Assembly (NCBI RefSeq): GCF_027944115.1
Contig: NZ_JAPJZI010000001.1
Coordinates: 806,001 to 870,000, forward strand
From: Hoeflea prorocentri
GTDB taxonomy: Bacteria; Pseudomonadota; Alphaproteobacteria; Rhizobiales; Rhizobiaceae
DNA: 64,000 nt
Direction: 5' to 3'
This document shows, one piece after another, positions 8,370 to 16,532 of the stretch. The number at the start of each line of letters is the position of its first letter. The first letter of the stretch is position 1. Below the pieces are notes generated by a model. It did not search any database and was not told the DNA's origin. It saw only the letters and a program-made list of their open reading frames with translations. Position numbers and translations under genes: made by a program.

Positions 8370-9050
8370 ATGACAACGATCCTGATAACCGGTGTGGGCA
8401 GAGGCATTGGCCATCAGTTGGCGCGCCAATCGCTTGACAAGGGTTGGACTGTCATCGGTTCGGTTCGTGAGGCCTCTCACGCTGATCGGCTGAACGATCT
8501 TGCTGCGGACCGGTTCCGGCCTCTGGTGTTCGATGTGCGCGACGGCGCGGCGGTCGAGGCGGCCGCAAGCGGTGTCGATACGCCGATCGACATTCTGATC
8601 AACTGCTCCGGCATCATCGGGCCGGAGAGGCAATCCGTTCTCGATATGGATTTTGACGGATTTGCCGACACGCTGGCCGTCAACACGGTGGGGCCGCTGC
8701 GCATCATTCATGCCTTCCTGCCGCATATTCGCAGAAGCGAGCACGGACGTATCGTTACCCTGTCGAGTTATATGGGCTCGATGTCGCATACGAAATCGGA
8801 CCGGATCGCCTACCGTGCATCCAAGGCGGCGGTGAATAAGGTGATGCAGGGGCTGTCAGGCGAGCTGCGTGCCGAGGGGATTGCCGTGGCAACCGCGCAT
8901 CCGGGCTGGGTGCGCACTGATATGGGTGGAAACCTCGCCGATATCAGTGTCGAGGAGAGCGCCGGCGGTGTCCTTGAACTGTGCGAACAGCTCAATTTGT
9001 CCAATAGCGGACATTTCTGGAACTGGGACGGCGAGCATCTTTCCTGGTGA
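8370..9050 (+). CDS. Short-chain dehydrogenase/reductase
   Basis: A 226-residue classical SDR. The NAD(P)-binding motif is TGVGRGIG near residues 7-14, the family NAG motif is read here as NCSG, and the catalytic Ser/Tyr/Lys set is in LSSYMGS and YRASKAAVNK. A ribosome site (GGAGGGCAAGGAAG) precedes the ATG. The gene follows ettA by 29 bp. The substrate is unknown; proteins of this compact type are often carbonyl reductases. Confidence 0.88.
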   Translation: MTTILITGVGRGIGHQLARQSLDKGWTVIGSVREASHADRLNDLAADRFRPLVFDVRDGAAVEAAASGVDTPIDILINCSGIIGPERQSVLDMDFDGFADTLAVNTVGPLRIIHAFLPHIRRSEHGRIVTLSSYMGSMSHTKSDRIAYRASKAAVNKVMQGLSGELRAEGIAVATAHPGWVRTDMGGNLADISVEESAGGVLELCEQLNLSNSGHFWNWDGEHLSW

Positions 9051-9137
9051 TGCGGTGGCGGGTTTGATTGCGATCGCCCGGACGTTCTACCCATAGTTCG
9101 CATGCGACATTTTAAGTTGTTGTTGCGCCGCATGGTG

Positions 9138-9169
9138 AAATCATATAAAGATATGTTTATGTGATTTCG
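9138..9169. promoter_or_regulatory. 32-bp palindromic operator upstream of the ArsR-methyltransferase/metF operon
   Basis: The segment has dyad symmetry at 28 of 32 positions, centred at 9153.5. Its core is ATAAAGATATGTTTAT (9146-9161) and the outer arms are GAAATC and GATTTC. It ends 48 bp before the ATG of the ArsR-type regulator, fitting an autoregulatory site. ArsR regulators next to methionine-cycle genes (SahR group, sensing S-adenosylhomocysteine) bind AT-rich palindromes of this look; assignment to that regulon is inference. Confidence 0.75.
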
Positions 9170-9217
9170 CAATCGGTGAGGACGTCATCCTGCCATGAGC
9201 GGGAAGCCGAGGAAGCG

Positions 9218-10228
9218 ATGCTGGATAACAACAGGCTCAGTCTGGACAAAACCGTTGATGTGCTGAAGGCCGCCGGCGAACCGACCCGGCTTAGGGTGCT
9301 GGCGCTGTTGTTCGGCGGAGAACTGACGGTCACGGACCTGACCGAAATCCTCGGACAATCACAGCCGCGCATTTCCCGCCATCTGAAACTTCTGGCCGAA
9401 GCCGGCCTTGTCGAGCGGTTTCAGGAAGGGGCCTGGGCCTATTTTCGCCTGACCGGAGACGGTCTTGCGCACGCCTTGACCCGGAACATTGTCGACTCGG
9501 TTTCGCCTTCCGATGCGCTGCTGGCGCGCGACGCGGAAAGGCTGTTGGCGGTCAAGCGCGCGCGCGCCGAACGTGCGCAGGCCTATTTCAGCCGCAATGC
9601 GGCCGGGTGGGATCAGTTGCGCTCGCTGCATATCTCCGACGAGCAGGTGGAAAAGGCGCTGGTTGAAATGGTCGGCGAGCAGCCGTTCGATTCAATGCTG
9701 GACCTTGGAACCGGGACCGGGCGTATTCTCCAGCTCTTTTCTGCGCTTTACCGGCGCGGCGTCGGAGTCGACGCCAGCCGCGACATGCTGGCGATCGCCC
9801 GCACCAATATCGACGAGGCAGGGATCGGCCATGCTTCGGTGCGTCAGGCCGATATTCTCAATCTCCCGCTGCCGCGTGGGTCGTTCGATCTGATATCGAT
9901 TCACCAGGTCCTGCATTTTCTGCAGCATCCCGAAGAAGCGATTTCCGAGGCAGCGCGGATGCTCAGCCCCGGCGGACGGATGATCATTGTCGATTTTGCG
10001 CCCCATGATTTTGAGTATCTTCGCGATGAGCATGCGCATATGCGGCTGGGCTTTTCGGCCGATACCGTTTCCGGCTGGCTGCGCGATGCGGGTCTGACAG
10101 TTGAAAACGTTGTTGCTTTGACGCCGCAAGACAAGGCTGAGAAGGGGCTGACAGTGTCGATCTGGCTTGCCAGAGACCCGCGGCTTGTTATCGCCAATGA
10201 ACAAACATCCCAAGAAGGAGTCGCCTGA
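9218..10228 (+). CDS. ArsR-family regulator fused to a SAM-dependent methyltransferase
   Basis: A 336-residue two-domain protein. Residues ~10-95 form an ArsR winged helix (SQPRISRHLKLLAEAGLVER is the recognition-helix region). Residues ~125-330 form a class I methyltransferase with motif I LDLGTGTG at 161-168 and an acidic motif II (GVDASRDML). ATG 9218 is preferred because GAGGAAG precedes it; an in-frame GTG at 9161 would overlap the palindrome. It is two bases upstream of metF. The layout suggests a sensor of the SAM/SAH ratio controlling methionine synthesis, with the palindrome as its operator. Whether the methyltransferase part is catalytic or only a ligand-sensing domain is open. Confidence 0.9.
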   Translation: MLDNNRLSLDKTVDVLKAAGEPTRLRVLALLFGGELTVTDLTEILGQSQPRISRHLKLLAEAGLVERFQEGAWAYFRLTGDGLAHALTRNIVDSVSPSDALLARDAERLLAVKRARAERAQAYFSRNAAGWDQLRSLHISDEQVEKALVEMVGEQPFDSMLDLGTGTGRILQLFSALYRRGVGVDASRDMLAIARTNIDEAGIGHASVRQADILNLPLPRGSFDLISIHQVLHFLQHPEEAISEAARMLSPGGRMIIVDFAPHDFEYLRDEHAHMRLGFSADTVSGWLRDAGLTVENVVALTPQDKAEKGLTVSIWLARDPRLVIANEQTSQEGVA

Positions 10229-10230
10229 TT

Positions 10231-11154
10231 ATGTCCGTACTGCGCCGTTCCGGCCCAACGCTTCTGGGTGACGACATGAACGTCTCCTTCGAGTTTTTCC
10301 CACCGCGAAGCGGCGATATGGAAAGCCAGTTGTGGGAAAGCGTCATGCGTCTCGCACCCTTCGGGCCGGATTTTGTTTCTGTGACCTATGGCGCGGGCGG
10401 CACGACCCGCCAACCGACCCTTGCGACGGTGAAACGGCTTCTTGCCGAGACGGATCTGGCGCCGGCAGCGCACCTGACCTGCGTCAACGCCAGCAAGGAC
10501 GATGTTGATGCGGTTGCCCGGGAGTTCTGGGAAGCCGGTGTCCGGCATTTTGTTGCCTTAAGGGGTGATTCTCCTGACGGCATCGGATCGGCTTATCGTC
10601 CGCACAAGGACGGCTACCGCAATGCGGCAGAACTGGTTGCGGGCCTGAAAGCCTTCGCGGATTTTGAGATCACAGTCTCGGCCTATCCGGAAAAACATCC
10701 GGAGAGCCCGGATTTCATGACCGATATCGATATGCTCAAACGCAAGGTCGACAATGGCGCAACGCGGGCCATTACCCAGTTCTTTTTCGACAATGACAGT
10801 TATGAGCGCTATGTGGAGCGGGTCCGCAGGGCCGGTATCTATGTGCCCATCGTGCCCGGCATCCTTCCGGTTCACAATTTCTCGCAGGTTGCGAAGTTTG
10901 CGGATCTGTGCGGCGCCTCCATACCCGACTGGCTTGCGACCCGCTTTGAGGGTCTTGAGCAGGACCCCCAGACCCGCTCGCTCGTTGCCGCCGCCGTTGC
11001 GGCAGATCAGGTTATGGATCTTGTCGAGCGCGGTGTGCAGGACTTTCATTTCTACACGATGAACCGTGCACAGCTTGTTTATGCGATCTGTCACCTGCTG
11101 GGACTGCGTGCCCCAAAGGGCAATGGCACCGTCACAACTGCGACTGCTGCTTAA
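10231..11154 (+). CDS. metF: Methylenetetrahydrofolate reductase
   Basis: A 307-residue FAD enzyme that reduces 5,10-methylene-THF to 5-methyl-THF for methionine synthesis. Family signatures visible: FEFFPPRSG near the N-terminus, the FAD-binding stretch HLTCVNASKDDVD, ALRGDSP, and GATRAITQFFFDNDSYERYV. C-terminal FHFYTMNRAQL is typical of the family end. The ATG lies two bases after the stop of the ArsR-methyltransferase gene, so the two are translationally coupled and presumably respond to the 32-bp operator. Slight N-terminal extension before NVSFEFFPP (about 14 residues) is common in rhizobia. Confidence 0.96.
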   Translation: MSVLRRSGPTLLGDDMNVSFEFFPPRSGDMESQLWESVMRLAPFGPDFVSVTYGAGGTTRQPTLATVKRLLAETDLAPAAHLTCVNASKDDVDAVAREFWEAGVRHFVALRGDSPDGIGSAYRPHKDGYRNAAELVAGLKAFADFEITVSAYPEKHPESPDFMTDIDMLKRKVDNGATRAITQFFFDNDSYERYVERVRRAGIYVPIVPGILPVHNFSQVAKFADLCGASIPDWLATRFEGLEQDPQTRSLVAAAVAADQVMDLVERGVQDFHFYTMNRAQLVYAICHLLGLRAPKGNGTVTTATAA

Positions 11155-11170
11155 CAATAATCTTCATTTC

Positions 11171-11187
11171 GTTCATTATTATTGAAC
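11171..11187. promoter_or_regulatory. Inverted repeat upstream of azoR
   Basis: GTTCA-N7-TGAAC (perfect 5-bp arms) overlapping a second dyad TATTG-AA-CAATA at 11180-11191, in an AT-rich stretch about 100 bp upstream of azoR and 16 bp after metF. Overlapping dyads at a promoter-like position suggest an operator for a redox- or aromatic-responsive repressor. The regulator is not identified. Confidence 0.45.
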
Positions 11188-11290
11188 AATATGTTGCAGG
11201 TTTCGGCGCTTTCTGAGCGCCGGAGCGCACCTATCTTCCGGTCAATGCCTGGCCCTTGCGGCCCTAATTGAAAATCGGAGACAGGTGACA

Positions 11291-11881
11291 ATGACACGTA
11301 TCCTTGCAATTCATTCATCGGCACGCCGGGACGAATCCGTCAGCCGTAGGCTTACGGAAGAGCTGGTGGCGCGGCTTGTAGAGAAGGCTGACAATTCCAC
11401 CGTTACGATCCGCGATGTTGCTGAGGGGCTGTCCTTTCCGAGCGAGGCTTGGGTGACGGACCGGACGATACCGCAGGAGCAGCGCACGGCGGAGCAGAAC
11501 ACGGCGCTGGAACAGACGGACAGGCTTGTTGAGGAGTTGCGCGCTGCCGATATTATCGTGGTTGGTGCGCCAACATATAATTTTGGAATTCCGGCGGCCC
11601 TGAAGGCCTGGATCGATCACGTGGCGCAACCCGGCCGGACATTCAGATATACCGAAGACGGCCCTGTCGGCCTTTTATCGGGCAAGAGGGTTTATGTCGT
11701 CAATGCATCCGGCGGCGTTCCGGTTGGCAGTCCTGCGGACTTCGTCACGCCCTATCTGAAACATGTTTTTGCATTTCTCGGAGTTACGGATGTGGAGTTC
11801 GTTGCTGCGGACCAACTGATGGTGACCGGCGACGACAGCATGCGCCAGGCCCGCGATGCGATCGAAAAAGCGGCGGCTTGA
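11291..11881 (+). CDS. azoR: FMN-dependent NADH-azoreductase (AcpD/AzoR family)
   Basis: A 196-residue flavodoxin-like oxidoreductase that reduces quinones and azo compounds with NADH. The FMN phosphate-binding start HSSARRDESVSRRLTEEL, the segment APTYNFGIPAALKAWIDHV and the later NASGG motif are all present. ATG 11291 is chosen over a GTG two codons earlier. It stands alone between an inverted repeat and a bidirectional-looking terminator, so it is probably a monocistronic stress-induced gene. Confidence 0.93.
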   Translation: MTRILAIHSSARRDESVSRRLTEELVARLVEKADNSTVTIRDVAEGLSFPSEAWVTDRTIPQEQRTAEQNTALEQTDRLVEELRAADIIVVGAPTYNFGIPAALKAWIDHVAQPGRTFRYTEDGPVGLLSGKRVYVVNASGGVPVGSPADFVTPYLKHVFAFLGVTDVEFVAADQLMVTGDDSMRQARDAIEKAAA

Positions 11882-11898
11882 ATCTTCGCAAAAACAAA

Positions 11899-11922
11899 CG
11901 GGGGTGGCGATTGCCACCCCCG
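11899..11922. terminator. Rho-independent terminator, probably bidirectional
   Basis: CGGGGGTGGC-GATT-GCCACCCCCG: perfect 10-bp stem with a tetraloop. On the plus strand it ends azoR (tail CTGTCTGTTT). On the minus strand it is followed by GTTTGTTTTTGC, a better U-tract, serving the small gene at 11971-12048. Confidence 0.85.
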
Positions 11923-11970
11923 CTGTCTGTTTCCGGCTGGCCGGTCCTGCCGGCTGCCAAGCGTCGGTGC

Positions 11971-12048
11971 CTAGAGGAATAACATCAACGCGACAAATAG
12001 AAATGCTGCACCGATCACCAGGACATTGAGCGAACGCACCAATCCCAT
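11971..12048 (-). CDS. 25-residue single-span membrane peptide
   Basis: The minus strand encodes Met-Gly-Leu-Val-Arg-Ser-Leu-Asn followed by a run of about 17 hydrophobic residues to the stop (ending LMLFL). A strong ribosome site GGGAGG lies 7 nt upstream of the ATG, and the gene ends 49 bp before a hairpin with a good U-tract in its direction. These three signals together make translation likely despite the size. The peptide should insert as one membrane helix. Function is unknown. Confidence 0.6.
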   Translation of the reverse strand: MGLVRSLNVLVIGAAFLFVALMLFL

Positions 12049-12354
12049 AGCTGACCTCCCTGCGGTTAACCCTGTTAGGCTAGGACGGAGTCGAGGGTTT
12101 TGGAAAGCAAATTTGTTGCTGCGCTGCCGAAAACGGCAAAGGGTTTTCCAACAAAACCGATTCTAAGCGCATGAAATTCATTGACTAAGCGTGGTGCCAA
12201 AAAAATGTGAGTCATGAGCCAGATCTGCCTTGTTTTTTGCAGTTGCGAAGAGATTTTCGTGGCCACTTTGTGGCAACTGGTCGTAATCCTGACAGCGTAA
12301 ACGGTTGTTGCGTGGGCAGTCTTTTCTTTTGGAACCTACCTTATCTACCTGAAT
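12049..12354. other. Intergenic region without a recognisable gene
   Basis: About 305 bp that should hold the promoter of the 25-residue peptide (leftward). Reading frames here are short with no ribosome site and no family resemblance. I see no tRNA-like or strongly structured element; a small stem (GCCGAAAACGGC, 12126-12137) is the only dyad noticed. Confidence 0.4.
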
Positions 12355-13299
12355 TTATTTCCTTTTCATAATTCGAAAAAAGCGGCCATCGATTGTCAGC
12401 AGGCCGATTCCGATCAGTATGAGGCCGGCCATCGCCTCCAAGCTCAAGGTTTCATTGAGAAAAAGAGCACCAAGCACAATCGCGCTCGGTGGGACGATGA
12501 GAGTGACGAGGGACGCGTTCGTCGCGCCGGCTGTGGAAATAATCCGAAAATAGAGGATGTAGGCAAATGAGGTCGAGACGACGGCCAGTGCGACAACGGC
12601 AAGAATGATAGGAAATGGCGGCAGATCAATCGTCCAGGGACGATCGAAGAAGACTACGACCGGCAGCATTATCAATGAAGACGCGGTTAACTGCCCGGTA
12701 GCGGTCACGGTCGGGCGCAGATCCGAAAACCGCTTTCCGAATGTCGCCGCCAACCCGTAGGACACCGCTGCGCCAACCACAAAAAGCTGTGCCCAGACCG
12801 GTGCGCCCAGACCGGTCAGAGCCGACGGGCCGATGAGAACAGCGGTCCCGGCCAGGCCGAGAAGACAGCCTGCCACCTTTGCAGCGGTCATCTTCTCATC
12901 GCTTGTCAGGACGTTGGCGATGAGAATTGTCCACAAAGGCGTTGTGGCGTTGAGAATGGAGGCAAGACCGGCGCCGATCGCCGTTTGACCGAAGAAGAGG
13001 AGGCTGAACGGGATGACATTGTTCGTTAATCCCAGCAGCAGGAAGTCCCGCCACCTTGAAAAAATGGCGCTCAGGCCACCATTTCGGGCAATCAGATAAA
13101 TATGCAGGGCAATGGCCGCCAGAAAGACCCGTAAAAACACGAGCGTCAAAGGCGGGATGTACTCCACCGCGACACGTGTGAAGAAAAACGATGCGCCCCA
13201 GATTGCTCCAAGCATAAAGAGCAAGAGCCATGTTGTCGCCGAGATGGTGTTGTTATTGCTTTGCATGATGGATGCCGCGCTGTTCATCTGACCGGTCAT
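12355..13299 (-). CDS. EamA/DMT-family inner-membrane transporter
   Basis: A 314-residue protein with about ten hydrophobic segments arranged as two EamA repeats: one opening with LFMLGAIWGASFFFTRVAVEYIPP and the second around GAAVSYGLAATFGKRF. This is the drug/metabolite transporter superfamily (RhaT/YdcZ-like), which mostly exports amino acids and related metabolites. Three in-frame ATGs (13299, 13287, 13266) lie before the first span and no ribosome site decides between them. It is divergent from the small membrane protein gene at 13424. The substrate cannot be inferred. Confidence 0.88.
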   Translation of the reverse strand: MTGQMNSAASIMQSNNNTISATTWLLLFMLGAIWGASFFFTRVAVEYIPPLTLVFLRVFLAAIALHIYLIARNGGLSAIFSRWRDFLLLGLTNNVIPFSLLFFGQTAIGAGLASILNATTPLWTILIANVLTSDEKMTAAKVAGCLLGLAGTAVLIGPSALTGLGAPVWAQLFVVGAAVSYGLAATFGKRFSDLRPTVTATGQLTASSLIMLPVVVFFDRPWTIDLPPFPIILAVVALAVVSTSFAYILYFRIISTAGATNASLVTLIVPPSAIVLGALFLNETLSLEAMAGLILIGIGLLTIDGRFFRIMKRK

Positions 13300-13423
13300 A
13301 GGGGTGGAAGGTTCGCTCGGCTATCCGAAACTTGCGGACAAACTGTAGCAGTGCTTTGCCAGCTCTCATCTTGTATACTTTTGTTCGGACCGATGATGAG
13401 AAAAATTCGCCAGGAGCGAGCCA

Positions 13424-13684
13424 ATGGATCTTCCCAAGCCGCCCAAACTTGTACGATTTGTCGTGAAAAACAGCCTGGTGGGCATGGTCATCGGCTGGTT
13501 GGTGGCAAGCGCCGTCGTTTATTTTGATTTCAACGGCTTTGGCAGCCTGGTGATGGAATCGCGCCACGTGGTGGTCGCGCTTTTCATCATGTTCTTTTCC
13601 TTTGGCATTACCTTCGGTTTTGCCTATCTGACAACCGCCGTTCTTCTTCTTCCCACCGACAAGGACGATTTCGACAGGGTTTGA
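13424..13684 (+). CDS. Small two-span membrane protein of unknown function
   Basis: An 86-residue protein with a basic N-terminus (PKPPKLVRFVVKN) and two or three hydrophobic segments at residues ~17-35 and ~48-78, ending in an acidic tail DKDDFD. A ribosome site AGGAG lies 8 nt before the ATG. It looks like a conserved hypothetical protein of rhizobia, but I cannot name a function. It is followed by the antiporter gene after 119 bp on the same strand. Confidence 0.7.
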   Translation: MDLPKPPKLVRFVVKNSLVGMVIGWLVASAVVYFDFNGFGSLVMESRHVVVALFIMFFSFGITFGFAYLTTAVLLLPTDKDDFDRV

Positions 13685-13803
13685 GGCCGCGTGTGTGCCT
13701 TGCCGCTGTCCCGGCGTCATGCCAGTATCGACCGGTGGATTCGTGAAAAACGAATGTGTGACGGTGCCGAGCGCGCCCCGTCCGCCATCTCGGGAGAACG
13801 TTT

Positions 13804-15252
13804 CTGGAAGGCACGATCCAAACCGCTGTCGCTGATACTGCCGCTCACGGAGCGGCGTTAGGCGATATCGCGTTTGTGGCGGCGGTTGCCGCGCTCATGG
13901 GCCTTGGGCTTTTGTGGCTCAGACAACCGCCCCTCGTTGGATTCATTCTCGCCGGTGTGGCGCTCGGCCCCACGGGTTTTGGTGTCATTCCCAATTCCGA
14001 AAGTGTCAATCTGCTGGCGGAGATGGGTGTGCTCATACTGCTCTTTTTCATCGGCATGGAGCTGTCTCTGAAAGCCTTTGTGGTATCGCTCAGACAGTCC
14101 GTTCTGGTCGCCGGCGGACAGATCGTCGCCGCGCTCATCGTTGCCATTCTGATCGGGTTTGCGTTGGGTCTGGATTTTGCCGAATCTCTCATTCTCGGCT
14201 TTATCATCGCGATGTCCAGCACCGTCGTTGCTATGAAGATGCTTGACGATATGGGCGTGCTGCGAGGGCGGGAAGGGCGCATTGCGGTCGGTGTGCTTAT
14301 TGCACAGGATATTGCCGTGGTGCCGATGCTGATCTTCGTCAGCAGTTTCGGTTCCGGCGATATCAACTATGTGTCGGTCACATTCAAGGTGATTGTTGCC
14401 GTCGCGTTTCTGGGTGGGCTTTTGTGGTGGCTCGGCAAGCGGGGAAAGCTGCGGGTGCCCTTCACCGAGCAGATCGAGAACAAGGTGGAAATCCTCGCGC
14501 TTGGTTCCCTGGCCATCTGCTTTTCCGCTGCAACCATCTCAGGCATTGCCGGCCTTTCCCCGGTCTATGGGGCGTTTATCGCCGGAATTCTTATCGGCAA
14601 TTCAACGCTGCGGACTCGTGTCATACCGGTGATCGAGCCGATCCAGAGTGTCCTCCTGATTGTGTTTTTCCTGTCCATCGGCCTGTTGATGGATCTGAGC
14701 TTCATCTGGAACAATCTGCTTTTGGTGATTGCCGCATCGCTGGCGGTGATTGCTGCAAAATCGGTTCTCAATATCGCGCTTTTGAGGCTTACCGGCTCGG
14801 ATGAACAGACAGCACTTGTCGCCGGCCTTTCGATGGCGCAGATCGGGGAATTCTCCTTCGTGCTTGCCGCTGCCGGTCTTGCCGCCTCGGCGCTTGGGGG
14901 CGATGCCTATCGGCTGGCGATCGCGGTCACGGCCATATCATTGCTGATATCGCCGGTCTGGGCCAATCTCATGCGCCGGGTGGAACGCGTTGCCAGTGCC
15001 GGGCTGACCTCATACCGGCAGGCCTTGATGGAGGCCTATGCCAATGAGATCGGCGAGGTGCAGCGCGGCCGGCAGGCCGTTGACCGCGCAGTCTTCCATG
15101 TGCGCTTGCGTTATCGCGCGGCCCGTCTTGCACTTTATCACAGGCGTGCGGAAAAGGCCGCCGAGGGGAGTGGGGCAAGCGAGGACAAAGGTGACAAGGC
15201 CGCCGAAGCCGACCCAAAGGCTCAACCTCAGCAGCCGGTCAAGGCCGAATAG
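13804..15252 (+). CDS. Monovalent cation:proton antiporter, CPA2/KefB-like
   Basis: A polytopic transporter with about twelve spans. Landmarks are QPPLVGFILAGVALGPTGFG at the end of span 1, the family helix around FIIAMSSTVVAMKML, and a C-terminal cytoplasmic tail rich in Lys/Glu/Ala after residue ~400; no RCK (TrkA-N) domain is present. The start needs comment: the first ATG/GTG-type codon in frame (GTG 13876) would cut off half of the first membrane helix. In-frame codons extend upstream to CTG 13804, which has GGGAGAA 5 nt before it, giving a 482-residue protein that starts like KefB. I therefore annotate from CTG 13804 as an inferred non-standard start. Role: K+/Na+ or H+ exchange at the inner membrane. 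Confidence 0.85.
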   Translation: MEGTIQTAVADTAAHGAALGDIAFVAAVAALMGLGLLWLRQPPLVGFILAGVALGPTGFGVIPNSESVNLLAEMGVLILLFFIGMELSLKAFVVSLRQSVLVAGGQIVAALIVAILIGFALGLDFAESLILGFIIAMSSTVVAMKMLDDMGVLRGREGRIAVGVLIAQDIAVVPMLIFVSSFGSGDINYVSVTFKVIVAVAFLGGLLWWLGKRGKLRVPFTEQIENKVEILALGSLAICFSAATISGIAGLSPVYGAFIAGILIGNSTLRTRVIPVIEPIQSVLLIVFFLSIGLLMDLSFIWNNLLLVIAASLAVIAAKSVLNIALLRLTGSDEQTALVAGLSMAQIGEFSFVLAAAGLAASALGGDAYRLAIAVTAISLLISPVWANLMRRVERVASAGLTSYRQALMEAYANEIGEVQRGRQAVDRAVFHVRLRYRAARLALYHRRAEKAAEGSGASEDKGDKAAEADPKAQPQQPVKAE

Positions 15253-15255
15253 GCG

Positions 15256-16452
15256 CTATCTCAGGCGTTGCAGGAGCTGCGGTGTCGGCCATGCATCGGC
15301 CGGCATGCCGAGGCGCATCTGTTCGGCCTGTACGGCTGCGCGCGTGCCTGCCCCAAGGATACCGTCGATCTTGCCGACATCGTAACCCTTGCCGTTGAGG
15401 ATCGTTTGAAGCTGTTTCATCTGCGCATCCGAAAGGCCCTGATCGGGGTTGCCGGGATCATAGCGCCCGGCGCCGGCTAGACGCGTTCCGAAATAAGCTG
15501 CAGTCGTTGTGTAGATAAACGATTTGTTCCATTCCAGGTAAACGGAGAAGTTCGGATAGGCGAGGAAGGCCGGACCCTTGCGGCCTTGGGGCAGAAGCAA
15601 GGCGGCAGACAGTTCACCGGAGGGCAGGGTGCCCTGACGCGCATTGACGCCCATTGCTTCCCATTCCTTCACCGGCAGCGCCTTTCCAAGGCCCGTGCCC
15701 TGCCAGGCCATGTCTGATGGCACGGTGACTTCCTGCAGCCAGGGCTGGTTTGCCTGCCAACCAAGATGGCGGATAAAGTTTGCGGCGGTGAGTATCGCGT
15801 CCGGCGCGCTCTTTTTCAGGCGCACATGGCCGTCTCCATCGGCATCGACTCCAAAACGGATGATATCCAGCGGCAGCATCTGCACCTGTCCGATTTCACC
15901 GGCCCAGGCGCCGGTCGTGCGCGCCGGATCGAGGTCATTGTGCTGAACCATTTCGATGGCGGCGATGAGCTGCGGGCGGAACAGTTCCGGACGCCTGCAA
16001 TCATGGGACAAGGTCACCAGCGCGTTGACGGTGTTAAAGTCGCCCTGTACGGCGCCGAAATCGGTCTCCAGGCCCCAGAAGGCCGTGATCACCGCTCCGG
16101 GCACGCCGTATTCGAATTCGGCGCGGGCAAACACATCGGCATATTTTGCAAGGTTCTTTTTGCCGTTTTGCATGCGGTTGGCGCTGATGAGCCGTTTGGT
16201 GAATTCGGTGAAGGTCATCTTGAAGACGCCCTGGGCCCGGTCGCGCCGCAGCACCTTGTTGTCAATTGCGGCGTTGGCAAGGGTCCGGTCCGCGGCCGCT
16301 GTCGAAAGCCCCTTCGCAATGGCCTCCTGTTTTACACCGGCAAGAAACTCGCTGAGGCTGCCCCCGCACGCCGCGGCAAAAGATGGTGTCGATATGGCGA
16401 GAGCCGCAATACCGACAAGCGTGGCGGCAATGCGGTTGATCGGTTTTGTCAT
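15256..16452 (-). CDS. Lytic murein transglycosylase (MltB-like) with peptidoglycan-binding domain
   Basis: A 398-residue periplasmic enzyme that cleaves the MurNAc-GlcNAc bond of peptidoglycan non-hydrolytically. The signal peptide is MTKPINRIAATLVGIAALA and following to SFAAA. The catalytic-Glu segment FWGLETDFGAVQGDF and the GEIGQVQMLP motif match the SLT_2/MltB domain. The last ~60 residues form a PG_binding_1 repeat (QMKQLQTILNGKGYDVGKIDG). ATG 16452 is chosen because the signal peptide starts there; upstream in-frame ATGs (to 16569) would bury it and overlap the next gene. It converges with the antiporter gene, stops 3 bp apart. Confidence 0.92.
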   Translation of the reverse strand: MTKPINRIAATLVGIAALAISTPSFAAACGGSLSEFLAGVKQEAIAKGLSTAAADRTLANAAIDNKVLRRDRAQGVFKMTFTEFTKRLISANRMQNGKKNLAKYADVFARAEFEYGVPGAVITAFWGLETDFGAVQGDFNTVNALVTLSHDCRRPELFRPQLIAAIEMVQHNDLDPARTTGAWAGEIGQVQMLPLDIIRFGVDADGDGHVRLKKSAPDAILTAANFIRHLGWQANQPWLQEVTVPSDMAWQGTGLGKALPVKEWEAMGVNARQGTLPSGELSAALLLPQGRKGPAFLAYPNFSVYLEWNKSFIYTTTAAYFGTRLAGAGRYDPGNPDQGLSDAQMKQLQTILNGKGYDVGKIDGILGAGTRAAVQAEQMRLGMPADAWPTPQLLQRLR

Positions 16453-16532
16453 GGATGGGTCCCCAGTGTAGCTGTGCTTCATTTTTGACAGTTCAGAATT
16501 TCGGGCATTTGTGGCCGGAACAAGATGTTGCA

